From positions 2,232,001 to 2,296,000 of the forward strand of contig NZ_JAGYHC010000001.1 in assembly GCF_019837165.1 (NCBI RefSeq): a DNA stretch of 64,000 nucleotides. The letters run 5' to 3'. The notes under the pieces were generated by a model. The model did not search any database. It saw nothing but the letters and a program-made list of their open reading frames with translations, and was not told where the DNA came from. Position numbers and translations under genes: made by a program. Positions 39,341 to 48,130 of this stretch are shown here, one piece after another (position 1 is the first letter of the stretch; each line of letters begins with the position of its first letter). This DNA comes from Virgibacillus sp. NKC19-3. Lineage in GTDB: Bacteria; Bacillota; Bacilli; Bacillales; Amphibacillaceae.

Positions 39341-40404
39341 GATCGGATCACCCCGTTTTCAATCCTTGTTTGCTTTTTTAAAAACAAAACAATATCCTTA
39401 CTACTGATAACACCCACCATTTTTTGGTTTTTTAATACGGGAAATAATAATTGATCCCTTGACTCTATTATTTCTGTAGCTTTAAAAAGAGGCGTGTCGT
39501 TATCCAGTGTAGTTGCCTCTGTTAATTTTCCATTATTTACTGCCCCGGTATACATATTGTTCTCATCAACTATAATGTACATCCCTATTTTGCCATAGTT
39601 CCCATTATCAAACGCCTCCTGTGAAATAACCTGTAGATGTGATTGATCTGCAATCACATCTACAGCAGTTTGCCATGGAGATTTTCGTTCTCCAATGAAA
39701 TCTTTTACAAATTGTGTTTTGGGTTGCAAAATTAATTGTTGTGGTGTGTCAATTTGTATCGCTTCACCGTTTCTCATCAGACAAACCCTATCACCTAGAG
39801 CCATTGCCTCATCCATATCATGTGTAACAAAGACAATGGTTTTCTTAATCTCCTCTTGCAAACGACGGATATCCTGTTGCAATTGCTCTTTGCTTATAGG
39901 ATCCAAGGCACTAAAAGGTTCGTCCATTAAAATAATATCCGGGTCTGCAGCTAAGGCTCGTATTACCCCTACACGTTGCTGCTCACCACCGGATAACTCT
40001 CCTGGCATTTTCTTTTGGTATGTTGAAGGATCCAATCCCACCATATCCAGGAGTTCTTCACTCCGTGCTCGTATGTCTTTGCGTTTCCACTTCTTCATCT
40101 CTGGTACCACTGAAATATTCTCGGAAATGGTCATGTGAGGAAATAGCGCAATTTCCTGCAGGACATAGCCAATATTCCAGCGTAATTCATGTATATTGTA
40201 ATCATCTATATCTTTCTCGTTTATGTATAGCATCCCAGCAGTAGGTTCAATAAGACGGTTTATCATTTTCAAACTTGTTGTTTTTCCACAGCCGCTTGGT
40301 CCTATAAGTGTTACCATTTCTCCATTCCTTACCTTTAAGGAAAAATCTTTTAAAGCCCGGGTTCCATCTGAATATTCTTTGCCTATATTTTTGAATTCTA
40401 TCAT
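39337..40404 (-). CDS. ABC transporter ATP-binding protein with CBS domain (OpuCA/EgtV-like)
   Basis: 355 residues. Walker A GPSGCGKTTS, Q-loop LQEIALFPH, signature LSGGEQQRVG, Walker B ILMDEPFSALD and switch His THDMDEA. The C-terminal part after about residue 250 is CBS-like (GMYIIVDENNMYTGAV, PVLKNQKMVGVISSKDI), which in OpuA-type importers senses ionic strength or nucleotide. The start at 40404 follows AAGGAAG. Energises the fused permease downstream. Confidence 0.92.
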   Translation of the reverse strand: MIEFKNIGKEYSDGTRALKDFSLKVRNGEMVTLIGPSGCGKTTSLKMINRLIEPTAGMLYINEKDIDDYNIHELRWNIGYVLQEIALFPHMTISENISVVPEMKKWKRKDIRARSEELLDMVGLDPSTYQKKMPGELSGGEQQRVGVIRALAADPDIILMDEPFSALDPISKEQLQQDIRRLQEEIKKTIVFVTHDMDEAMALGDRVCLMRNGEAIQIDTPQQLILQPKTQFVKDFIGERKSPWQTAVDVIADQSHLQVISQEAFDNGNYGKIGMYIIVDENNMYTGAVNNGKLTEATTLDNDTPLFKATEIIESRDQLLFPVLKNQKMVGVISSKDIVLFLKKQTRIENGVIRS

Positions 40405-40612
40405 ATCATTCTTCCTTTTTTCTAAGTTTAAAAGCAATTTTAGACTAATTTCTTTTCTGGATACCCTTTTCAAGCAACCTAAAAACCTCATTTTCGCTTC
40501 TATTTACATTATAAGTAGTATTTCATTTGTTTTGAGGTTCTTTCCATCACGAGTTCATGCTAAAATAAAACTATAGCCCTTTTTCCATATTATAAAGAGA
40601 GTAGGATGAATA

Positions 40613-41194
40613 ATGGAATATTTATTATTTGGTATTATTGCATATTTATTAGGTTCTATACCCTCTGCCCTCATTGTTGGCAAGATTTGGTATCATATAG
40701 ACATACGGGAACATGGCAGTGGGAATATTGGAGCAACGAATACATTTCGAATATTAGGCTTTAAAGCAGGTAGCATTGTTGTTTCAACAGATATATTAAA
40801 AGGTACTACGGCTACACTGGTTCCTTTATTATTTGACGGGGATGTATACCGACTGGCCATTGGCCTATTTGCTGTTGTTGGACATACATATCCTATTTTC
40901 GCTAAGTTTAACGGTGGAAAAGCAGTGGCGACATCCGGCGGAATAATCCTGGGTATTAATCCATTATTATTCATCATTATGGTTACAAGCTTTCTTTTGA
41001 CATTGTATTTATCAAAATATGTCTCCCTTTCTTCCCTGATTACAGGGATTATTGCTGTGATTGCTTCTATACTTTTACACGAGATTGGTCTTGCTATAGT
41101 GACTGCGTTATTAACAGTTTTTGTTTTTTACAGACATAGGGAGAATATCAAGCGAATCAAGAACAAAACCGAACCCAAAATCACCTGGATGTAA
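40613..41194 (+). CDS. plsY: acyl-phosphate:glycerol-3-phosphate acyltransferase PlsY
   Basis: 193 residues, five membrane helices. Conserved motifs: [11 protein letters not shown], the [12 protein letters not shown] active loop, and [12 protein letters not shown]. It makes lysophosphatidic acid, the first step of phospholipid synthesis. Divergent from the transporter operon; in B. subtilis it adjoins yneT. AGGATG precedes the ATG. Confidence 0.96.
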   Translation: MEYLLFGIIAYLLGSIPSALIVGKIWYHIDIREHGSGNIGATNTFRILGFKAGSIVVSTDILKGTTATLVPLLFDGDVYRLAIGLFAVVGHTYPIFAKFNGGKAVATSGGIILGINPLLFIIMVTSFLLTLYLSKYVSLSSLITGIIAVIASILLHEIGLAIVTALLTVFVFYRHRENIKRIKNKTEPKITWM

Positions 41195-41229
41195 TCAAAG
41201 TCGATTCTATTCTAACGCAAATCAATAAA

Positions 41230-41259
41230 TTGAATAGAGTCCGTACTTTTTAGTATACT
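41230..41259 (+). promoter_or_regulatory. possible promoter of folE2
   Basis: TTGAAT (41230-41235), 18-bp spacer, TATACT (41254-41259), 34 bases before the folE2 start. No clear Zur box was found. Confidence 0.45.
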
Positions 41260-41293
41260 GGTACTTAGTCATAATTCGAAAGGATGTTATGTT

Positions 41294-42229
41294 ATGGACA
41301 AGATTACAACTTTCCCAATAAAACAATTACCAAATAAAGCTGAACGTCATAAATTATTCGGTTCTGTAGATCCGCTTCCAAAGTCAAAACCTGTTGAGAA
41401 AAGTAAAATGGCAGATTTACAGAACACCAAAAAAGATTTTCTTTTTGACCTTGACGCAGTTGGAATAGCAAATGTAAAACATCCTATTACTGTTTTCAGT
41501 AATTTGAAACCAACGACGCAAACAAGTATTGGAACAATAGAATTTACCTCAAGCTTGAAAAATACGAGTAAAGGGACAAATATGAGTCGTTTTACACAGC
41601 AATTAAATCATTATCATGAACAAGGTCTTCCTGTGGATTTTGCTACGCTTAAGAGGTTTACAAAAGATCTAGCTGAACGGCTGGATCAGAAAGATGCTAT
41701 GATAAAAGTGGAATTTCCTTGGTTCTTTGAAAGAAAAGCACCTCAGTCAGGTCTATCTGGGATGAACCATGCAGATGCTGTTATTCATGTTTCTTATGAT
41801 AAAGAAAAGGGACATACAGTTAGCGTATCACTTTCAGGGTTGATCACAACATTATGTCCATGTTCCAAAGAAATAAGTGAATACAGTGCACATAATCAAC
41901 GCGGACAAATTACAATGGAAGTTTCACTAACAGAAGGCTTTGACGGCACCAGCCTTGATTGGAAAGAAAGTCTTTTAGAAGCAGCTGAAAGCAACGCCAG
42001 CGCCAGATTACATCCAGTTTTAAAAAGACCTGATGAAAAAATGGTAACGGAACAAGCTTATGAAAACCCACGTTTCGTTGAAGATATGGCTCGTCTTGTA
42101 GCTGCAGATTTATATGAAATGCCCTTTGTAACTAAATTTAACGTTTCATGCCGAAACGAAGAATCCATCCATTTGCATGATGCCGTTGCTTCAGTCAGTT
42201 ATGATAAGCGTCATACGGAATCTAACTGA
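41294..42229 (+). CDS. folE2: GTP cyclohydrolase IB
   Basis: 311 residues. Opens GTP to dihydroneopterin triphosphate, the first step of folate synthesis. Conserved Cys in TTLCPCSKEIS and Glu/His features near HNQRGQI support type IB, the metal-promiscuous form that is often used under zinc limitation. It is followed 15 bases later by yidD. Confidence 0.95.
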   Translation: MDKITTFPIKQLPNKAERHKLFGSVDPLPKSKPVEKSKMADLQNTKKDFLFDLDAVGIANVKHPITVFSNLKPTTQTSIGTIEFTSSLKNTSKGTNMSRFTQQLNHYHEQGLPVDFATLKRFTKDLAERLDQKDAMIKVEFPWFFERKAPQSGLSGMNHADAVIHVSYDKEKGHTVSVSLSGLITTLCPCSKEISEYSAHNQRGQITMEVSLTEGFDGTSLDWKESLLEAAESNASARLHPVLKRPDEKMVTEQAYENPRFVEDMARLVAADLYEMPFVTKFNVSCRNEESIHLHDAVASVSYDKRHTESN

Positions 42230-42244
42230 GAAGGATAAGTCACA

Positions 42245-42475
42245 ATGAAGTATATTTTTATAGGGTTCATTAAATTTTATCGAAAAGCAATTAGCCCTTT
42301 TAAGCCGCCATCCTGCCGGTTCTACCCAACATGCTCTGAATACGGAATCGAGGCTTTTCACCGTTTTGGAGCTGTTAAGGGTGGATTTTTAACAATAAAA
42401 AGGATAAGTAAATGTCACCCCTTTCATCCGGGTGGTGTTGATTTAGTTCCTGAAAAAAAGGGAAAACAATCTTAA
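42245..42475 (+). CDS. yidD: membrane protein insertion efficiency factor YidD
   Basis: 76 residues with the conserved core [23 protein letters not shown] and CHPFHPGG. Assists YidC/OxaA insertion of membrane proteins and binds the membrane by an N-terminal amphipathic helix. AAGGAT precedes the ATG. Confidence 0.93.
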   Translation: MKYIFIGFIKFYRKAISPFKPPSCRFYPTCSEYGIEAFHRFGAVKGGFLTIKRISKCHPFHPGGVDLVPEKKGKQS

Positions 42476-42514
42476 ACGAAAAATAGCAGTTGATGCTATA
42501 AGGAGCTGACTTCA

Positions 42515-42814
42515 TTGAAACTACAGATGAGTAAAGAAGTTGCCAAATGGTATAAGCAAGAATTGGATATCACAGATAACTCCAAATTACGTTTCTATGT
42601 AAGATACGGGGGAATGGGCGGTAATATTCCAGGTTTCTCGTTAGGAATTATGAAAGATGAACCAGAAGATGTTCATACCTCTATAGAAGTAGAAAATATA
42701 ACTTTTTTTATTGAGAAAAAAGATGCTTGGTATTTTGAAGAGAAAGATCTAAAAATTCATTTAAACAGAAAAATAATGGAACCTGCGTTTAACTATATGG
42801 ATGAAAAGCAATAG
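42515..42814 (+). CDS. HesB/YneR-family protein
   Basis: 99 residues with a HesB-like fold (FYVRYGGMGGNIPGFSLGIM, ITFFIEKKDAWYF). The Fe-S-binding cysteines of true A-type carriers are absent, as in B. subtilis YneR. Function unknown. A TTG at 42515 is the likely start, nine bases after AAGGAG; the first in-frame ATG (42527) is too far from it. Confidence 0.85.
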   Translation: MKLQMSKEVAKWYKQELDITDNSKLRFYVRYGGMGGNIPGFSLGIMKDEPEDVHTSIEVENITFFIEKKDAWYFEEKDLKIHLNRKIMEPAFNYMDEKQ

Positions 42815-42848
42815 AAAAGGGCGTACTTAAACGTTAACGCCCTTTTCT
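42813..42848. terminator. bidirectional terminator between convergent genes
   Basis: AGAAAAGGGCGT / ACGCCCTTTTCT 12-bp stem, with T/A runs on both sides of the stem. Confidence 0.85.
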
Positions 42849-42849
42849 A

Positions 42850-43149
42850 TTATAATCTGAATTTATCTATATGATCCCATTTGTTCTCTTGCTGCAATAT
42901 ATCCTTTTGTTGTTTACCAAACAAATCAAAATGTGGAAATCTTTCATCTTTATGGATCCAATTTTCTATAAGTCCATATTTTTTCCCCCACTTTTTTAAC
43001 TTATCGATATCGCTGCAGCCGACCTTTGTTACGGTATCACAACCTGGAAAACGGTCATCAATCCAAAAATGTGTTAAAAATGCGATATTTCCGCTCTCAA
43101 CTTTTTTCTTCCACGCGTTTACTTCTTCTCTTTTCACACCAAATGCCAT
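42850..43149 (-). CDS. YneQ-like conserved protein
   Basis: 99 residues, MAFGVKREEVNAWKKKVESG... with WIDDRFPGCDTVTKVGC and HKDERFPHFDLFG. It resembles B. subtilis YneQ, a cytosolic protein of unknown role. It starts two bases after the thioesterase stop, so the two are coupled. Confidence 0.85.
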   Translation of the reverse strand: MAFGVKREEVNAWKKKVESGNIAFLTHFWIDDRFPGCDTVTKVGCSDIDKLKKWGKKYGLIENWIHKDERFPHFDLFGKQQKDILQQENKWDHIDKFRL

Positions 43150-43151
43150 GT

Positions 43152-43574
43152 TTATTCCCCTTCAATTTGTTGTATGTAAGCTTGGTGCCATTCAGGAAAC
43201 GTTTTACGCAGTGATAAAGGGCGAAAGTTTTCTTTTTTTACAATGACATGCTGGGTCGTTCCGCTAACTGCAACATTCTCTTTTCCATCCAGTATATGAT
43301 AACCATATATGGTTCGAATTCCATCATATTTTTCCAACCATGTTTCAACGATAGCTTGTTCTCCGTATCGAATAGGTTTTTTAAACGAAATTTGGGCATC
43401 TATAACGGGCGATACAATAGCATATTTTTCCATATCTGAATAACTAAATCCTAACATTTCGACATATTTGGTTCGCCCGATTTCAAACCATACTAAATAA
43501 TTGGCATGATAAACAACGCCCATCTGATCTGTTTCCTGATATCTTACATCAATAGATGTACGTATTTTATTCAT
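43152..43574 (-). CDS. acyl-CoA thioesterase, 4HBT hotdog family (YneP-like)
   Basis: 140 residues. The active-site Asp/His region is ETDQMGVVYHANYLVWFE, followed by the hotdog helix. Hydrolyses acyl- or hydroxybenzoyl-CoA thioesters; the substrate is unknown. Same gene order as B. subtilis tlp-yneP-yneQ. Confidence 0.92.
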   Translation of the reverse strand: MNKIRTSIDVRYQETDQMGVVYHANYLVWFEIGRTKYVEMLGFSYSDMEKYAIVSPVIDAQISFKKPIRYGEQAIVETWLEKYDGIRTIYGYHILDGKENVAVSGTTQHVIVKKENFRPLSLRKTFPEWHQAYIQQIEGE

Positions 43575-43654
43575 ATGATCTTCTCCCTCTGCTTTTATTT
43601 CATCTTCCAGCTTATCATAAATGTAATGAACGCAATGAAATTTAGCTTAATCGA

Positions 43655-43678
43655 TTTTAAAACCCCAACTCTTTGGGG
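43655..43678 (-). terminator. weak terminator after tlp
   Basis: CCCCAA / TTGGGG short stem with a 4-base loop and TTTTAAAA tail on the minus strand. Confidence 0.5.
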
Positions 43679-43698
43679 AGAGCTAGGGCTACTGATTC

Positions 43699-43923
43699 TT
43701 ATTCATTATTTCGTTCATCTTTGATCTCATCTCGCATCCCTTCAATTGCTTTCTCGCGACGCTCGTTCTTCGCTTTTATTTTCTCCTTATCTTCTCCGGA
43801 GGAAAATTCCATCGTATCCTGGGCTTCCTCCAGATTTTGCATGGTATCTTGGACCATATCTTGAAGTTTCTCTGCATTATCACTACGATCATCCGGTTTT
43901 GGCTGATGATTTTTGTCAGTCAT
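43699..43923 (-). CDS. tlp: small acid-soluble spore protein Tlp
   Basis: 74 residues, highly charged, with KPDDRSDNAEKLQDMVQDTMQN, EFSSGEDKEKI and KNERREKAIEGMRDEI, the Tlp hallmarks. It is made in the forespore and marks the host as a spore former. Two adjacent ATGs follow AAAGGAG; the second (43923) starts MTDKN as in homologues. Confidence 0.93.
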   Translation of the reverse strand: MTDKNHQPKPDDRSDNAEKLQDMVQDTMQNLEEAQDTMEFSSGEDKEKIKAKNERREKAIEGMRDEIKDERNNE

Positions 43924-44004
43924 CATGATGCTCCTTTCTTTCAAAAGCTATTACTATTTTTTTCAACAACTAACATTCTTATACGCGAAAAAGTTTCCCT
44001 TTTC

Positions 44005-44055
44005 ACAAAAAGGCCATCTTTTGTGTGATTCAATAATCATTCACAGAAGATGGCT
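44005..44055 (-). terminator. terminator of the FbpB-like gene
   Basis: GCCATCTT...AAGATGGC stem with extra inner CACA/TGTG pairing and CTTTTTGTG tail on the minus strand. Confidence 0.8.
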
Positions 44056-44060
44056 TCTCA

Positions 44061-44207
44061 TTATGATAGTTCTTTTCGCTTTACGGATTGATGCATTCTC
44101 TTTTCTAAGTTTTTTTCGATTTTTTCCATTAGTAAATGGTCCTTCAAAATTTGTTGACGATTTTCCCGAACTAATTCATCAAATGCAAGTCTTTTCTTTA
44201 AAGACAC
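44061..44207 (-). CDS. FbpB-family small basic protein
   Basis: 48 residues: MSLKKRLAFDELVRENRQ then QILKDHLLMEKIEKNLEKR and a basic tail. The pattern FdeLVrENrqqiLkDh...mEKIEknle matches FbpB-type proteins. In B. subtilis these help the Fur-controlled small RNA FsrA act on target mRNAs in iron sparing; aconitase is one such target and its gene lies just upstream here. The start is GTG at 44207 after AAAAGGAG. It has its own terminator. No Fur box was seen in the short gap from the tlpA-like gene. Confidence 0.75.
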   Translation of the reverse strand: MSLKKRLAFDELVRENRQQILKDHLLMEKIEKNLEKRMHQSVKRKELS

Positions 44208-44263
44208 AGCAGCTCACTCCTTTTAAAAAGAAGTATTGCCACTAAATCCAAATATTATAACAG

Positions 44264-44863
44264 TTAATTGATTGAATTTATTGTTTCCTCCATAAAGTCA
44301 TACGTCATTGGTCCAACTTTTCTCGGTGCTTGAATGGTTCCATCTGTACCTACAAAGTAAGTAGTTGGTACAGTAATAGCCTTATAATCATCACTTACAG
44401 TTGAATCGGTATCAAGGGGAATAGTATAGGTGTATTCATATTCGTTTCTATAATCAACAACATCCTGTTTACTTGTTTCGGTATCTGTTAAATTTACAGC
44501 AAGGATCTCTACTTCATCCCCGTACGCCTCATGAAATTTCTGCATCTCTGGCATTTCGTCACGACAAGGCGGGCACCATGTTGCCCAAAAATTTAGAATA
44601 ACTTTTTTTCCCTTCAATTCAGAAAGTGTTATTTTCTCTCCATCCAGCGTTTCCATTTCAAATTCTGGTGCAGATTCGCCTTGTTCAATCTCAGTACTTC
44701 CAGGAGGAGTTATAGCCGCACCTTCTACGTCTGAATCTCCGCTAACATTATATTCATTAGGAGCATTCTCCGTTTGTGTTTCATTATTTTGTTGTATGAA
44801 ATTAAATACGACAATTCCAGCTAACACCAGAATACCGACAATACTAAGTATCTTTTTATACAT
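44264..44863 (-). CDS. TlpA/ResA-like thiol-disulfide oxidoreductase (YneN-like)
   Basis: 199 residues. An N-terminal membrane anchor (about 5-24) is followed by an extracellular thioredoxin fold with the active site FWATWCPPCRDEMPEM. It would reduce disulfides outside the membrane, perhaps with electrons from CcdA encoded at 51.3 kb. Located after acnA, as yneN is in B. subtilis. Confidence 0.92.
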   Translation of the reverse strand: MYKKILSIVGILVLAGIVVFNFIQQNNETQTENAPNEYNVSGDSDVEGAAITPPGSTEIEQGESAPEFEMETLDGEKITLSELKGKKVILNFWATWCPPCRDEMPEMQKFHEAYGDEVEILAVNLTDTETSKQDVVDYRNEYEYTYTIPLDTDSTVSDDYKAITVPTTYFVGTDGTIQAPRKVGPMTYDFMEETINSIN

Positions 44864-45009
44864 GCGTTGGATTTACCTCCTCCGTTTACATATCCTTATA
44901 ACATAGCGACCTGATATTACTATATTCTATACTTTAAATGGTATGTCTATATTGACCATTTGTAAAGAAAATGCCACTATTGTTCAGAAAAAATTCATTT
45001 AGTTCAGAT

Positions 45010-45046
45010 GAAAAAGCCCTTACCATGAAGAAGCATGTAAGGGCTA
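45010..45046 (-). terminator. terminator of acnA
   Basis: AGCCCTTACATG / CATGGTAAGGGCT stem (one bulge), 6-base loop, TTTTTC tail on the minus strand. Confidence 0.85.
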
Positions 45047-45061
45047 GTTTCACTCATTTAT

Positions 45062-47785
45062 CTATTCGTTTACTGCAACTTGCAATTTGTCTCGTAAGAC
45101 CATTGGTAAGATGCCACCATGACGATAATAATCGACTTCCACATCACTATCGAAACGAGCAATAGCTTTAAATGCCGTTGTTTTTCCATTTTCATCAACT
45201 GCAGTAATGTTCACTAAATCATTTGAGCTAATCGACTCATCAATCTCAACATGGAAAGTTTCTTTTCCGGTTAAGCCTAATTTTTCCGCGCTTTCCCCTT
45301 TTTCAAATTGTAATGGAAGTACACCCATCATGACCAAATTTGAACGATGAATTCGTTCGAAACTTTCAGCAATAACAGTTTTAATGCCTAACAAATTAGT
45401 ACCTTTAGCTGCCCAATCACGTGATGAACCCATCCCGTAATCTTTGCCGCCCATTACAAGTAAACCAGTACCATCCTGTTGATATTTCATTGCAGCATCA
45501 TAAATTGGCATGACTTCTCCTGTAGGCCAGTATGTTGTATAACCGCCTTCCGTTCCTGATGCCAATAAGTTACGAATACGTATATTGGCGAATGTCCCAC
45601 GCATCATAATTTCATGGTTACCACGACGTGAACCATATGAGTTGAAGTTTCGAGGTGAAACTCCTTTTTCCTGTAAATACTGACCTGCCGGCATATCCTT
45701 TGCGATTGCTCCCGCCGGCGAAATATGGTCTGTTGTTACAGAATCACCAAATTTACCGATTGCACGCAGATTGTTCAGAGCATTAACGGAGCCTGGTTCT
45801 TTTGGTAATTCCTCAAAAAATGGTGGGTTTTGAATATAGGTAGATTCACTATCCCATTCAAACAAAGGCTCATCCGTTGTGTCAATTTCATTCCATCTTT
45901 CATTGGAATCAAAAACATTTTTATATTCTTTTCGGAAAATTTCCGGCTTAACAACGCTGTTTACCTGTTCTTTAATTTCTTCCATTGTCGGCCAAATATC
46001 CTGCATATAGACCGCGTTTCCTTCTTTATCTGTACCCAGCGCTTCTTTCGTTAAATCAACATCAACCGTACCTGCTAAGGCATATGCAACGACAAGTGGT
46101 GGTGAAGCAAGATAGTTTGCTTTCACTAGTGGGTGAATACGTCCCTCAAAGTTACGATTACCAGACAATACAGATGAAACAGTTAAATCATTATCAACAA
46201 TAGCCTTTTCTATTTCAGGTCTGAGTGGACCAGAGTTACCAATACATGTTGTACAACCGTATCCCACTAAGTTAAATCCTAACTGATCAAGGTATGTCAT
46301 TAATCCGGAATCCTCTAAATAACGTGTAACAACTTTTGAACCAGGAGCTAAAGATGTTTTTACATACTCAGGAACTTCCAATCCTTTTTCAATAGCATTT
46401 TTGGCAAGTAATCCAGCACCCAACATAACATAAGGGTTAGATGTGTTTGTACAAGACGTAATCGCTGCAATCGCAAGTGCACCTGTTTTCATCAAAGAAG
46501 TTTTTCCATTTGGATGATCAACTGTTACTTCTTTATCAAACTCGGATTTATCCATACCAAATCCTTGGTTACCTTCTGGTGCTGTAATTGCTTTATTGAA
46601 TTCTTTTTTCATGTCAGAAAGAGCGATCAAATCTTGTGGACGTTTCGGTCCGGAAAGGTTTGGTTCAAGTTCTGAAAGATTTATTTCTACCAACTCTGTG
46701 TATTCAGGATCTGCTTGCTCCGGGGAATACCATAGATCGTTGATTTTACAGTATTGTTCGACTAAATCAATTTGCTCTTGACTGCGTCCTGTTAAGTGAA
46801 GATAATTCAATGATTCTTGGTCCACAGGGAAAAAACCACACGTTGCTCCATATTCTGGAGCCATGTTTGATATGGTGGCACGGTCTGCCAGTGGCATATC
46901 CTGCAGGCCCGGACCAAAATATTCCACAAATTTACCGACAACATTCTTTTCACGTAAAACTTGTGTTACTTTTAATGCTAGATCCGTAGCTGTTGTTCCA
47001 TTTGGGAAACTTCCTGTAAATTTAACACCAATTACTTCCGGTGCAGGGAAAAAGGATGGCTGGCCAAGCATGCCTGCCTCTGCTTCTATACCACCAACGC
47101 CCCAGCCCAGTACGCCAAGACCATTGATCATTGTCGTATGAGAGTCCGTTCCCATAAGTGTGTCAGGGTATGCATCATATTCCCCGTCTTCATTCTCTAC
47201 ACCATGGATAACGTTTGCAATGTATTCCAAGTTCACCTGATGCACAATACCAGTTGCCGGAGGTACAGCACGATAGTTATCAAATGCCTTTTGTGCCCAG
47301 TTTAGAAATTCATAACGCTCCGCATTTCGCTCAAATTCCAAATCCATATTTGCTTGAAGTGCATTTGGTGTTCCGTATTGATCCACTTGTACTGAGTGGT
47401 CGATAACTAAATCAACCGGTACTTCAGGATTTATTTTATCTGGTTCTCCTCCCATATCCACCATAGCTTTACGTAATGATGCAAGGTCAACTACTGCAGG
47501 TACTCCAGTGAAATCTTGTAAAATGACACGTGAAGGTTTGAATGGAACATCTGAATTTGTGCCTTCTTTGCTGCCCCATTTTGATAGACCTTGTACATGC
47601 TCATCTTTAATTTGATGGCCATCATGCTGGCGAATCAGTGATTCTAAAAGAACTCGAACAGAAAATGGTAAACGTGACACTTTTCCCAAACCAGCTTCTT
47701 CCAATGCTTTTAATTCATAATAGTTATAGGTTTTTCCATGTAGATCAAATTGTTTTTTGGCATTGAATGCATTACTCTTACCCAT
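45062..47785 (-). CDS. acnA: aconitate hydratase
   Basis: 907 residues, the AcnA/IRP length. Converts citrate to isocitrate in the TCA cycle, and the apo-form of this family binds RNA. [4Fe-4S] ligands appear in [10 protein letters not shown] and [13 protein letters not shown]. The swivelling C-terminal domain has [13 protein letters not shown]. The ATG at 47785 follows GGAGAGGGG; the longer frame from 47821 includes the ribosome site. Confidence 0.97.
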   Translation of the reverse strand: MGKSNAFNAKKQFDLHGKTYNYYELKALEEAGLGKVSRLPFSVRVLLESLIRQHDGHQIKDEHVQGLSKWGSKEGTNSDVPFKPSRVILQDFTGVPAVVDLASLRKAMVDMGGEPDKINPEVPVDLVIDHSVQVDQYGTPNALQANMDLEFERNAERYEFLNWAQKAFDNYRAVPPATGIVHQVNLEYIANVIHGVENEDGEYDAYPDTLMGTDSHTTMINGLGVLGWGVGGIEAEAGMLGQPSFFPAPEVIGVKFTGSFPNGTTATDLALKVTQVLREKNVVGKFVEYFGPGLQDMPLADRATISNMAPEYGATCGFFPVDQESLNYLHLTGRSQEQIDLVEQYCKINDLWYSPEQADPEYTELVEINLSELEPNLSGPKRPQDLIALSDMKKEFNKAITAPEGNQGFGMDKSEFDKEVTVDHPNGKTSLMKTGALAIAAITSCTNTSNPYVMLGAGLLAKNAIEKGLEVPEYVKTSLAPGSKVVTRYLEDSGLMTYLDQLGFNLVGYGCTTCIGNSGPLRPEIEKAIVDNDLTVSSVLSGNRNFEGRIHPLVKANYLASPPLVVAYALAGTVDVDLTKEALGTDKEGNAVYMQDIWPTMEEIKEQVNSVVKPEIFRKEYKNVFDSNERWNEIDTTDEPLFEWDSESTYIQNPPFFEELPKEPGSVNALNNLRAIGKFGDSVTTDHISPAGAIAKDMPAGQYLQEKGVSPRNFNSYGSRRGNHEIMMRGTFANIRIRNLLASGTEGGYTTYWPTGEVMPIYDAAMKYQQDGTGLLVMGGKDYGMGSSRDWAAKGTNLLGIKTVIAESFERIHRSNLVMMGVLPLQFEKGESAEKLGLTGKETFHVEIDESISSNDLVNITAVDENGKTTAFKAIARFDSDVEVDYYRHGGILPMVLRDKLQVAVNE

Positions 47786-47909
47786 ATGTTTGATCCCCTC
47801 TCCATCGTATTTTTGCTCCATTACCCTATTGCTATCTTTCTATAAAACGGATGGCAAATAGCAAAAAGCCTTTCATTCCTTTTTCACCTTTATTCTGAAA
47901 GGTATATGG

Positions 47910-47971
47910 AAAACTTGGCTTTTGCCAGGGCTTTACGGCATACCTTAGCTGCACTTATGCAGATAAGTTTT
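47910..47971. repeat. small branched-hairpin element
   Basis: AAAACTT (47910-47916) and AAGTTTT (47965-47971) close a structure that holds two inner hairpins, GGC-tttt-GCC (47917-47926) and CTGCA-ctta-TGCAG (47949-47962). Looks like a compact structured or repetitive element. Confidence 0.5.
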
Positions 47972-48066
47972 ATACTTCCTTACCTACTAAAAATAGTTCT
48001 ACTCTATATATCTTAAATCAATTTGTATGATAAAACAATTGATTTATGTAAGTTAACCAATACAAA

Positions 48067-48090
48067 AAACTTATTTGTAATGATAAGTTT
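48067..48090 (-). terminator. terminator of the sensor kinase gene
   Basis: AAACTTAT / ATAAGTTT stem, 8-base loop, T run on the minus strand. Confidence 0.7.
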
Positions 48091-48130
48091 AAGTTATACG
48101 AAAAACATTAACTAAAAATAGTCCGTTCTA

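Larger units (their letters stand above)
47786..48130. other. intergenic region acnA / sensor kinase
   Basis: 345 bases. Includes a folded element at 47910-47971 and the kinase terminator at 48067-48090. No CcpC or CodY site could be assigned with confidence. Confidence 0.6.

Noticed and set aside
47910-47971. Cloverleaf-like element considered as a tRNA
   Set aside because: The 7-bp closing stem is tempting, but there is no 7-base T loop, no anticodon arm of normal size and only 62 bases.
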